A stretch of 64,000 bases of DNA from Candidatus Microgenomates bacterium (GTDB lineage: Bacteria; Patescibacteria; JACPGU01), in contig JACPGU010000004.1 in assembly GCA_016188915.1 (NCBI GenBank), forward strand, positions 1 through 64,000. The letters are read 5' to 3'. Under the pieces are notes generated by a model. It saw only the letters and a program-made list of their open reading frames with translations, was not told the DNA's origin and did not search any database. A program made the position numbers and the translations under genes. Below, piece after piece: positions 7,935 through 17,400 of this stretch. Position 1 is the first letter of the stretch. Each line of letters opens with the position of its first letter.

Positions 7935-9062
7935 ATGCTAGACTATAATCAATGGTGCGAGATATCCTTGCCATCGCTTGACCATAATGTCAAAGAATTA
8001 AAAAAGATTGCCAAAGACACTAAAATCATGGCAGTACTCAAAGCCAATGCCTACGGGCACGGGCTGAAAGAAATTGGTAAAAGATTGGATAAGAATCCTG
8101 ACGTTTTTTCTTTTGGAGTCAATAGCGCCAATGAAGCTTTGGAGCTTAGAAAAAACAAGGTAAAAAAGCCGATTTTGGTTATGGGCTATGTTTCTTCAGG
8201 GGAATATAGTCTTCTTTCAGGCAATGATATTGAGGTAGTTTTATCGGGACAGGAAATGCTGGATCAGATAGAAAAAAAGTTTCAAGGACCAGGGAGATTA
8301 AAAGTGCACATAAAAATTGATACAGGACTAAATCGTTTGGGCTTTTTTCCTGAAGAGGTAGAGAGATTGCTAGACAAAATAAAGGGAAACAAAAAAATAG
8401 TAGTCAAAGGGATAATGTCACATCTGGCCGCTTTAGAGGAAGGACTTTTGGAGTATACTCAAAAGCAAATCAAAAGTTTTGCCCAAATTGAGCAACTTTT
8501 TGCTGATAGGGGATTCTTGGGATTGCGCCATATTGGCGCGGCCAGCTCTCTTTTGTCCTATCCCAATGCCTTTTTTGATATGGTGAGGGTAGGTATCAGT
8601 CTCTATGGGCTTTGGCCTTCAAAAACTACCAGGGATAAGGCCTTGTCCGATATTGACTTGAAGCCGGTAATGTCTTTTAAGAGTAAGATTATTTTCTTAA
8701 AAAGAATCAAAGAGGGTAGTTCCGTCGGATACGGCTGTTCTTTTTCGGCAAAAAAAGATATGCTAATCGGAGTTCTGCCTACTGGTTATTACGAGGGGCT
8801 GGACAGGCGCTTTTCCAACAAAGGAGAATTTGTAGTGGCGGGGCAAAAAATGCCTATTGTCGGACGAATTTGTATGAATATGTCCATGGTAGATTTATCA
8901 GCGGTAGCCGATAGAGTAAAGATAGGAGATGAAGTTTTAATTTTTGGCAGTAGTGGGGATGATTTAATCAGAGCGGAAGACTTTACTGAATCTATCGGCA
9001 CTATTGCTCATGAGATAACTTCAAAAATCCCTCTTTTTGTTCCGCGATTTTACGAAGAATAA
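7935..9062 (+). CDS. alr: Alanine racemase
   Basis: This PLP enzyme interconverts L- and D-alanine for peptidoglycan. The protein has 375 residues. Lys36 in VLKANAYGHG is the PLP lysine; the second catalytic base is the Tyr of SSVGYGCSF at about 265; CMNMSMVDL is the conserved C-terminal barrel motif. Two TATAAT boxes precede the start (7918-7923 and 7929-7934, the latter abutting ATG), so the message probably has a very short or no leader. There is no clear Shine-Dalgarno. Confidence 0.95.
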   Translation: MLDYNQWCEISLPSLDHNVKELKKIAKDTKIMAVLKANAYGHGLKEIGKRLDKNPDVFSFGVNSANEALELRKNKVKKPILVMGYVSSGEYSLLSGNDIEVVLSGQEMLDQIEKKFQGPGRLKVHIKIDTGLNRLGFFPEEVERLLDKIKGNKKIVVKGIMSHLAALEEGLLEYTQKQIKSFAQIEQLFADRGFLGLRHIGAASSLLSYPNAFFDMVRVGISLYGLWPSKTTRDKALSDIDLKPVMSFKSKIIFLKRIKEGSSVGYGCSFSAKKDMLIGVLPTGYYEGLDRRFSNKGEFVVAGQKMPIVGRICMNMSMVDLSAVADRVKIGDEVLIFGSSGDDLIRAEDFTESIGTIAHEITSKIPLFVPRFYEE

Positions 9063-9082
9063 GGGGAAAATACACAAAAAAT

Positions 9083-9634
9083 ATGATTTGGGAAAAAATA
9101 AATACAAAAGTTTTCTTAACTATCAACTCTTGGCCGCACCCAGACTGGGCAGTTTTTTTAATGCGATTTTTTAGTCTGATCGGGTATGGAGGTATTTTTT
9201 GGCTCGTATTGGCCCTGCTAATTATTTTACTCGACCAGAAGAAAATTCGCCGTGTCAAAGCCTTTTTCCTGATTGTTATCGCCTTGGTAGCGACACTGAT
9301 AATTAACGAAATTTTTATCAAAAATATATTTGCCATTATTCGTCCGCAATACGTCCTACTTGAGCCTGGTTTGCGGTTTTGGGAGAAAGGATTCTCCGAT
9401 TACTCTTTTGTGTCGGGGCACGCTTTTAGCTATTTTGCTTGCGCTTTTTTTTTGACAAAACTTTATTCCGGTCAATCTTGGTGGCTATATATTTTGGCTA
9501 CCATAACAGCTTTCTCGCGTGTTTATTTGGGCTCTCATTGGCCGTTTGATATTTTGGCGGGGGCTGCATTGGGGCTATTAACAGGTGTGGTTATTTGGCG
9601 ATTGTGGCATATTCCATTGAGTAAAAATAAATAA
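9083..9634 (+). CDS. PAP2-family membrane phosphatase
   Basis: Probably a lipid (undecaprenyl- or phosphatidylglycerol-) phosphate phosphatase at the membrane. It has 183 residues with several hydrophobic helices. The three PAP2 motifs are complete: Lys80-x6-Arg87-Pro88, Ser111-Gly112-His113, and Ser145-Arg146-x5-His152-x3-Asp156. It lies 20 nt after alr and among cell-wall genes, which favours recycling of undecaprenyl pyrophosphate (BcrC/PgpB type), but the substrate cannot be read from sequence alone. Confidence 0.88.
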   Translation: MIWEKINTKVFLTINSWPHPDWAVFLMRFFSLIGYGGIFWLVLALLIILLDQKKIRRVKAFFLIVIALVATLIINEIFIKNIFAIIRPQYVLLEPGLRFWEKGFSDYSFVSGHAFSYFACAFFLTKLYSGQSWWLYILATITAFSRVYLGSHWPFDILAGAALGLLTGVVIWRLWHIPLSKNK

Positions 9635-9645
9635 TAGATTATACT
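9617..9645 (+). promoter_or_regulatory. Promoter of glyS (predicted leaderless)
   Basis: TTGAGT (9617-9622), 17 bp, TATACT (9640-9645), then 9 nt to ATG. It overlaps the end of the PAP2 gene. Confidence 0.55.
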
Positions 9646-9654
9646 AATCGGCAT

Positions 9655-11004
9655 ATGAGCAAAAAAGAAGAAAAAAATAAAATTTCTGGATCGGAAAAAA
9701 TGGAAAAAATAGTATCGCTTTGCAAGAGGCGAGGATTTGTTTTTCCCGGCTCCGAGATTTACGGGGGATTAGCTAATACCTATGATTACGGTCCTCTTGG
9801 GGTGGAGCTCAAAAACAACATCAAAAAAGTGTGGTGGAAGTATTTTGTCCAAGACAGGGATGATATGACCGGTATTGATGGAGGGATTATTTCCTCCGCC
9901 AAGGTGTGGGAGGCGTCGGGGCATGTCCAAAACTTCAAGGATCCTCTGGTAGAATGTAAAAAATGCCACCATCGCTTTCGTCCAGATAAGCTTAAGGATG
10001 CAAGCAAATGCCCGGATTGCGGAGGGGGATTTACCGAGCCGAAATCCTTTAGTTTGCTTTTTAAGGCAATGATAGGCCCAGTGGAAGATGATCAAGTACT
10101 CGCGTATTTGCGGGGTGAGACCGCGCAAAATATTTTTATCAACTACAAAAATGTTTTAAATTCAACAAATAAAAAGATGCCTTTTGGCATCGGCCAGATA
10201 GGCAAGGCGTTTCGTAACGAGATTACGACGGGCAATTTCATCTTCCGCACCCTGGAATTTGAACAGATGGAGATAGAATATTTCATCAAGCCAGATTCAG
10301 ATTGGAACAAGCAATTTGAAGAATGGGTGGATTATATACATGGTTTCATGGATGTTATCGGCTTAAACCGAAAAAATATGGTCGATCATGAGATTGACAA
10401 GAAAGATTTAGCTTTTTACTCCAAGAGAACGATTGACATGGAGTATCAGTTCCCATTTGGTCAAGATGAGCTTTGGGCGATAGCGTACCGCACCGATTAT
10501 GACTTAACACAGCATCAGAAATATTCGGGTGAAAGCATGGAATATTTTGATGATGAAGAAGGAAAGCGTTATATTCCACATGTTTTGGAGCCGACCTTTG
10601 GGGTTGATCGCACGGTTTTGGCGGTGCTATCAGAAGCCTACGAAGAAGAAAAATTGCCCGACGGTGAGACGCGAGTAGTGCTTCATCTAGCGCCATCTGT
10701 CGCCCCTTACAAAGTGGCGGTTTTTCCGTTATTGAAAAATAAACCGGAGCTGGTGGCTAAGGCACGAGAAGTCTTGGCGATACTTAAAAAAGAATTCAAT
10801 GTCTTCTGGGACGACCGAGGTAATATCGGGAAAAGATATCGCTATCAAGACGAAATCGGCACGCCTTATTGCGTGACGGTGGACTTTGACTCGCTAGAAA
10901 AGGGGACGGTAACGGTTCGCGATCGTGATACGATGAAGCAAGAGGCTGTGGAGATCTCTGATCTGCCCATCTATCTCTACAAGAAAACTAGTGGACTATA
11001 TTGA
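9655..11004 (+). CDS. glyS: Glycyl-tRNA synthetase, dimeric class II type
   Basis: Charges tRNA-Gly. The protein has 449 residues, the single-chain type rather than the alpha2beta2 form. Visible features: motif 1 region GLANTYDYGPLGVELKNNI, a zinc-finger-like CKKCHH...CPDCGG insert at about 102-122, motif 2 GKAFRNEITTGNFIFRTLEFEQ, motif 3 LEPTFGVDRTVLAV, and the C-terminal anticodon-binding domain (APYKVAVFPL...GTPYCVTVDFDS). A terminator lies 48 nt downstream. Confidence 0.96.
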   Translation: MSKKEEKNKISGSEKMEKIVSLCKRRGFVFPGSEIYGGLANTYDYGPLGVELKNNIKKVWWKYFVQDRDDMTGIDGGIISSAKVWEASGHVQNFKDPLVECKKCHHRFRPDKLKDASKCPDCGGGFTEPKSFSLLFKAMIGPVEDDQVLAYLRGETAQNIFINYKNVLNSTNKKMPFGIGQIGKAFRNEITTGNFIFRTLEFEQMEIEYFIKPDSDWNKQFEEWVDYIHGFMDVIGLNRKNMVDHEIDKKDLAFYSKRTIDMEYQFPFGQDELWAIAYRTDYDLTQHQKYSGESMEYFDDEEGKRYIPHVLEPTFGVDRTVLAVLSEAYEEEKLPDGETRVVLHLAPSVAPYKVAVFPLLKNKPELVAKAREVLAILKKEFNVFWDDRGNIGKRYRYQDEIGTPYCVTVDFDSLEKGTVTVRDRDTMKQEAVEISDLPIYLYKKTSGLY

Positions 11005-11051
11005 CGAAGGAAGGATTTATTAGCTAACATTCCTTATTAAAAATGATTCTC

Positions 11052-11077
11052 AAAAAAGTGCTTGACGGCACTTTTTT
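11052..11077 (+). terminator. Intrinsic terminator of glyS
   Basis: AAAAAAGTGC (11052-11061), loop TTGACG, GCACTTTTTT (11068-11077). The loop is also the -35 box of the next promoter. Confidence 0.75.
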
Positions 11078-11089
11078 GGCGCGTAAAAT
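11062..11089 (+). promoter_or_regulatory. Promoter overlapping the glyS terminator
   Basis: TTGACG (11062-11067), 16 bp, TAAAAT (11084-11089). It would drive the small membrane protein and possibly the giant surface gene. Confidence 0.5.
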
Positions 11090-11147
11090 TGGAGCTACGT
11101 GGGATTTTGCCCGGAAATTTTTTGTCGTTATCAAAAACAAAAACAAA

Positions 11148-11396
11148 ATGTTTCAAGCCAAAAACATTCAGAAGAAATTTATTTTGATCGCCCTCTTTGC
11201 CATAATCTTTTTTGGCGCCCAGACTGCGGTCATTTTTTATGCCAAAAAAACGATCAAAAACGCGGTAGCTAATAAAGACGCTTCCAGTTTCACTAACGCG
11301 CAACTGGAGCAGATCAATAACAGATTGATATCTTTGGAGCAGAGAATTAATTATATTCAAAGTTATATTATTGCCAACAACAATAGCAAAAAATAG
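11148..11396 (+). CDS. Small membrane protein with coiled coil
   Basis: I do not recognise this 82-residue protein. Starting at MFQAKNIQ, it has one hydrophobic helix (about 10-30: FILIALFAIIFFGAQTAVIFY) followed by a heptad-like segment (LEQINNRLISLEQRINYIQSYI), a bitopic topology. The longer in-frame start at 11043 is rejected because that region is a terminator and promoter. There is no good Shine-Dalgarno. It lies 49 nt before the giant surface protein and could be a membrane partner, but that is only positional inference. Confidence 0.55.
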   Translation: MFQAKNIQKKFILIALFAIIFFGAQTAVIFYAKKTIKNAVANKDASSFTNAQLEQINNRLISLEQRINYIQSYIIANNNSKK

Positions 11397-11445
11397 CAGA
11401 TTATTAAAAAGCCAGCGTGGTGGCTGGCAGAAGGAGGGTGGTGTT

Positions 11446-14400
11446 ATGAGAACTAATTTTAAAAAATGGATAACGGGAATGTTGTCCTTGGGGTTGCTTT
11501 TGACACTTATCGGGCCGATTAGTCCGGTCAAGGCTGGCACGCCTTTTATCCAACAGGTGCGCTATGTTAGTCCGACTACTATAGATGTTGTTTTCTCCGA
11601 AGCGATGGATGCCACTACAACGCAAAATACCGCCAACTACACCCTCGCTACCTCCGCCACCGGCGACAACCACGCCATCACCTCCGCTACTTTAGCCACC
11701 ACCAATACTGCCAATGACACCGCTCGTATCGTGGCCAATCTTGCCCTCATCAGCCCATCAATGAGCGACACTATTACTATTGCCACCGGCGCCGGCGCGC
11801 CGAAAAGCTCTGCTACCTCCACCAACCAGACCGATGGTTTCCCGATGATGGCGATGTTGCAACAGGCGACCGTCGCTATTTCTGAAATCCAAACAGCGGG
11901 CGGTACGGCTACCGATGAATTTATCGAACTCTACAATAGAACTCCCGGCGCCGTAGACCTGACCAACTGGAAATTGAAAGTTATGGATAGCGCTGGTAAT
12001 GAAGCAGAATTGATCTCTAATATTGGCATTGCGTCACTGGCAGGCAACAAATTCGCGCTTTTTACTCATGCGACCGGTTATGATGGCACACCGACTGGCG
12101 ACGGGACTTATTCGGCAGCAGCTATCGGCGACGATAGCACCGTTCTTTTGTACGACAATAATAATATAGTAAGAGACATTGTCGGCTTTGGTTCGGCCAA
12201 GGTCAAGCAAGGTGATGTCATTACTTCCAACCCGGCGGCTAACGGTAGTTTGGAACGAAAATCGCATCCCGGCGCGACGGCTGAATCGATGGCGAGTGGA
12301 GGAAGCGACGCTACGCAGGGCAATAACTATTCTTCTTCTAACAATTTTTATGATTTCGTTACCCAGACGGTAGCTGTTCCGCAAAGCACAGCATCTCCTG
12401 CCGAAGCGCCGGTTGTAGGTGGCGGAGGAGGCACAGGTTTCGGCGCGGGGCGACCCAATATTGAATTCATGCCGATCATGCAATGGAAAGATGGCGCCGA
12501 TCTCAAAGTCATCGCGCGCGTTTTCGATCCGGAAACCGCCGAAAGTTCTCTGACCACCGCGCTTCATTACAAAGTCAATGCCGGCTCTTGGACTTCGGTC
12601 TCCGGTTTCTCCATGGGTAGCAATTTTTTCAAATTTATTATTCCCGACGCGGCTTTCGCTACCACGGATACTATCAGCTATTTTTTGAAAGCAACAGACG
12701 GCGATAGCAACGATCGCTACATGACACAGAATCCAACACTGGATATGTCTGACACGACGACCGATACCGACGCGCAAAGCAATCCTTTTACTTTCTCTAT
12801 CGTGGATGGCTCTGGCTGGGCTCGCACTATTTCAGGCACAGTCACCGATTCGGCCAGCGTAGCGGTGGCCAACGCCATTGTTTATTTGGTAGGCACCGGA
12901 TTTTCCGCCACCACTGCCGGCGATGGTACCTATACTATCTCTAATGTGACCGATGGTATCTATGATGGTCGCGCGTTTGCTTCGAGCAAAGGCGATATGT
13001 GGAAGAACGGCGTGACGGTCAATGGCGGTAACGCGACGGGCGTTAACTTTTCTCTGCCGGCTAGTTTCTCTGGCGGTATGGGTGGTGATTTCTCTCGTCC
13101 GAAGGTAATGTTCACCGCGCCTTTTGAAGGTATGAGCGGCGCGCCGGAAAATATCAATACCGGTTTTGCGCCGATTATGATTGGCTTTAACAAAGACATG
13201 GACGCTTCCACCTTTGTCAGTAATGATAATGTTTTTATCAGCACTGATGGTTCTACCGCGGTGGTAGGTCTGACTCTGACGCGCGCCTATGATGGGGGAA
13301 CAAAACAATTGACTTTGTCCTCCACGACCGCGCTGACTAAGGGGACGAATTATGTGGTCGTTTTGACGCCGAATGTCAAAGACGCTTCAGGTAACAGTAT
13401 TGACGGTAATACCTCATCGGGCAATTTCATTTTCAGTTTTACCACCGCTTTTGACGGCTCAACTTTTGGTGGCACGGGCGGGGCGGTTTTCCCTCCTTAT
13501 GTGACGGGAACAACGCCAAGCTTTGGCGCTTTCAACGTTGCGACCAATGCCAAAATGCGAGTGATTTTTTCCGACCCGATGGATACTTCCACTATTAGCA
13601 CCACCACGATCAAAGTTTATGAAGGCGCCAGCTCAACGGCTCTGTCGGGAACAACAGTGACGCTCGATACTTCAACGAGAAAGACCGCAACCATCACGAC
13701 CGCAAGCGCTTTGACCGCGAGCACCAAATACACCATCAAGGTATTCGGGGGAGTGAAATCCGCGACCGGTATTTTTGGCCGACAGACAACAACAGAAGAA
13801 ATGATGCGCGCGGAATTTACCACCGGCACCGCTACCGACTCTGCCGCGCCACGGGTGGCGGGAGGCAACCTCGATATTTATAAATCAACAGCGACTTGCG
13901 CTGTTTCGGCGGTAGATTGTATCACCAATGTTCCGGGCGGAATAGGAGTAATCAATCTCGGTTTCACTGAAAATATGGATCCTTCTACCATCACCAGTTC
14001 CTCTGTCGTTTTGAAGAAGGGGAGTGTCGAGGTCTCAACAACGGTGAGCTTTGACCCGCTTAATAATACTGTTACCATCGCGCCACTGACGGCTCTCTCG
14101 CCTCTGACGACCTATACGCTCACCGTAGCGACGACGGTTCTCGACAGTGTTAGCAACGCACTCGATCAGGATACAGTAACAGCAGGATCGCAAGGATATA
14201 CCGCACTCTTCAAAACTTCCGATACAGTAGATACTACCGCGCCGACCGTTCTTTACGCGGCAGCTGACGACTTCTCGGTCGCGGTGACTTTCTCCAAGCC
14301 AATGAACGCCAGCAAATTGGGCGATACCGGCTATACTAATTCTGTTTTGAACAAAGACAATTATTCAACCATAAAACAAGGAGCGGCTGGAACAGATTTT

Positions 14401-17400
14401 GCCGGTGGGGGAGGAACAGCAGTTCCTTTGACGAATGCCAGTGTCACGTATGACGCGATGAGCAATACGGCCATCATTAAAGGAGTGCAACTGACAGCGG
14501 GCAACGACTTATATATAGTAGTAAATAATGCCGCGGTCAAAGATGTTTCCGGCAATCTCTTGAACGGTAGCGCCAACGCCTCTACTTCTCCTATCAAAAG
14601 TAGCGCGACTACCGGTGGCATGATTGGTCCCGGTGGCGGGGGAATGATGAATTTCTCTTCCGGTGAAGGATCATTTACCACCATGACCGGCTTCGGCGGT
14701 TTTGAGGCCAGCGCTATGGGCACCCGACCGGTAGGCGTGATGCCGATGAACCAGATGGCAGGGTTGACGAGCAAGTACTTTATTGACTTGCCGGTAACGA
14801 AAGCCATTGTCGATGCCTCCACGCTAGTGCTTACTTTCCCTTCAGGATTTGATGTGACCAATGCTGCCAAAGACGCGGCCAGTCCATCGAGCAAAGATAT
14901 GAATGGTCCGGGCGCCGGCACTATTACCTTTGATAATACCTATAGTAGCGATGGTGTGTCATCTGATGTTTTGGCTCGCACCGTGACGGTCAAATTTGAT
15001 GTGACTGGTACGCCATCAGCCACTGATTTCTTGCACCTGGATCTGGATGGTATCAAAAATAGTTCTATTCCTAAGGACTTCAATACTTCCGGCTATACAG
15101 TAGATATGAAGACGAGAGATAGCGCCGGAGTGCAAATGGATTCCAGTACTTCCATGCCGTTTTTCATCACCGCGGCCGGTACTTATACAATTTCCGGAAC
15201 GATTACCGCGGCCGGCGCTTCTACCGGCACGGCCAAGATCTTCCTTGGCTCGCCAGCCACCGGACCAATGGAAACAACTTCCATCGCTTTCTCTAATGGT
15301 AGTGCTACCTATACCTTCAACAATCTGCCCGCCAGCGACTATTGGCTTTCTACCGAACCGTCGGTAACGCTCGGCGCTAATGATTATTTCGGTATCAATA
15401 ATTCAGAACCAATCAGGCTTTCCGCTACCAACAGTCCTTTGACGAAAAATCTGACTTTGGCGGCAGCTTCCGGTGGCGCGGCAGTGACGGTCAATATCGT
15501 AGGAACATTCAATTCATTAGAAGGGAATATCGATATCTTTGCCGGTGGCTGGAGTGGCTTCGCGGTCAAAACTGTAGAACTTAACGACACCTACGGCGCT
15601 GGCTCTCCGTATTCAACGACACTCCGCATCCCGTCAGGATCTGACGGCACCTGGTATGTGGGAGTCGGTCCGGCAATGCCAAAAGGCGCCATGGGCGGTA
15701 TGATGCCAGAGATGTCCTTTGTCCCACCGCCATCACAAGAAGTGAAGGTGACCAGTGGCACTGGCACTGCCAGCCCTTCTACTTTGACATTCACTGTTTC
15801 TACCGCCAATCGCACGATCTCTGGTACGGTAACTGACGGCACGACAGCGATCTCTAATGCCGAAGTTTTCGCCTATCAGCCGATGGGTGGATTCGGCACG
15901 CCACCGACCAAGACGGCCTCGGACGGCACCTTTACCTTGAAAGTAGCTGACGGCACCTACAAAGTCGGCGCAATGTTGCCCGGTCTTTCCAAACCGGTAG
16001 AACAATCCGTCACTGTTAGTGGCTCTAATGTTTCTGGCATTACTTTGAAACTTTCTAAACCAAATTACACTATCTCCGGTAAAATGACTGACGGTACCAA
16101 CGGCGTTTCCTACGCGCCGGTCTGGGGCTACAACGAAACGACGGGAGAATATTCCAATACGATGACTGACTCTTCCGGTAATTATATTCTTTACGTTAAC
16201 GCCGGCACCTGGAAGGTAGAAGGCGACGCCCCGGGCTACGGCAAGATGCCTTCTATTACAGTTACTGTCACCACGACCTCGCAATCCAATCAAAATCTGC
16301 GTCCGGGATCAACCAATATGGCTACTGTTTCCGGCACAGTGTCTATCGGCGGATCGGCTACTTCCAAAGTCAACGTTTGGATTGAAGGCAATGATTCCAG
16401 TGGCGGGAGATTCAATAATTATACGGTAACCGCCTCTGACGGCACGTACTCTTTGAAAGTACCCGGTGGTACCGGCTATACTGTTCGCGCTTGGACACCA
16501 AATTACGGCGATCTAACACCGGTCGTTATCGGCGCTATTGCTGAAGGAGCTGCGCTTACCGGCAAAGATTTCACTATCGCTTCCGGCGCGACAGCGACCA
16601 TTACCGTCAAGTTCACCAATACTTCCGGACTTTCTGCGACCCAAGGTTTCGTGGACATCTTCAATCCGACCACGGGCCGTGGCTCGCACTTGGACATTAA
16701 AGATATTACCAGCAATCCAACCGCGGCCGGTACTATTGCGCTACCCAAAACATCGGGCTCTGATACCTACAAGGCATTCGTGCATATTCCGGGTTTCGGC
16801 GAATTCGCGCCGACAGTCGTTTCGGGATCTTTGGCGCAGGATTTCACCCTAACCGCGGATAGCAACCTCAATTTCAGTCTACCGACTAGTAGGCGCACCA
16901 TTACGGGGCGAGTCTATGTAGATACCAATGCGGACAGCGATTACGATTCAGGAGAAGAGATTCGCGAAGCCTTCGTCTGGCTATTTAATAAAACTACTGG
17001 TTCACACAACGGTACGCAGACCGCTTCTGACGGCACCTACACTCTAAATGTTTCCGACGGCACCTACGATATCGGCGTGGATAAGCCAAGCTACACTTCT
17101 CCGGCGCCAACGGCTCTGACTATTTCTGGCAATTTAACTGATCAAAATTTCGTTCTCTCTGCTTCAGACAGAACCATTGGTGGTACCATCACCTCCGATG
17201 GCTCGACAGCGCTTACGAGTGCGTGGGTTTGGGCAGAAAAAGTAACCTCACTTACCGATCTTACGCCAGCTGGTGGTTGGGCGGGAGGACAAACCGATCC
17301 TTCAGGCGTCTACTCGCTTGCGGTATCCGCCGGATTTTGGCAAGTGAGAGCGGTCGCGCCTGGTTATCAAGAAACAAAATACAAAGTAGGAACAACACCC

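Noticed and set aside
11043..11147. Longer N-terminus of the small membrane protein
   Set aside because: The region is a terminator hairpin and an overlapping promoter.
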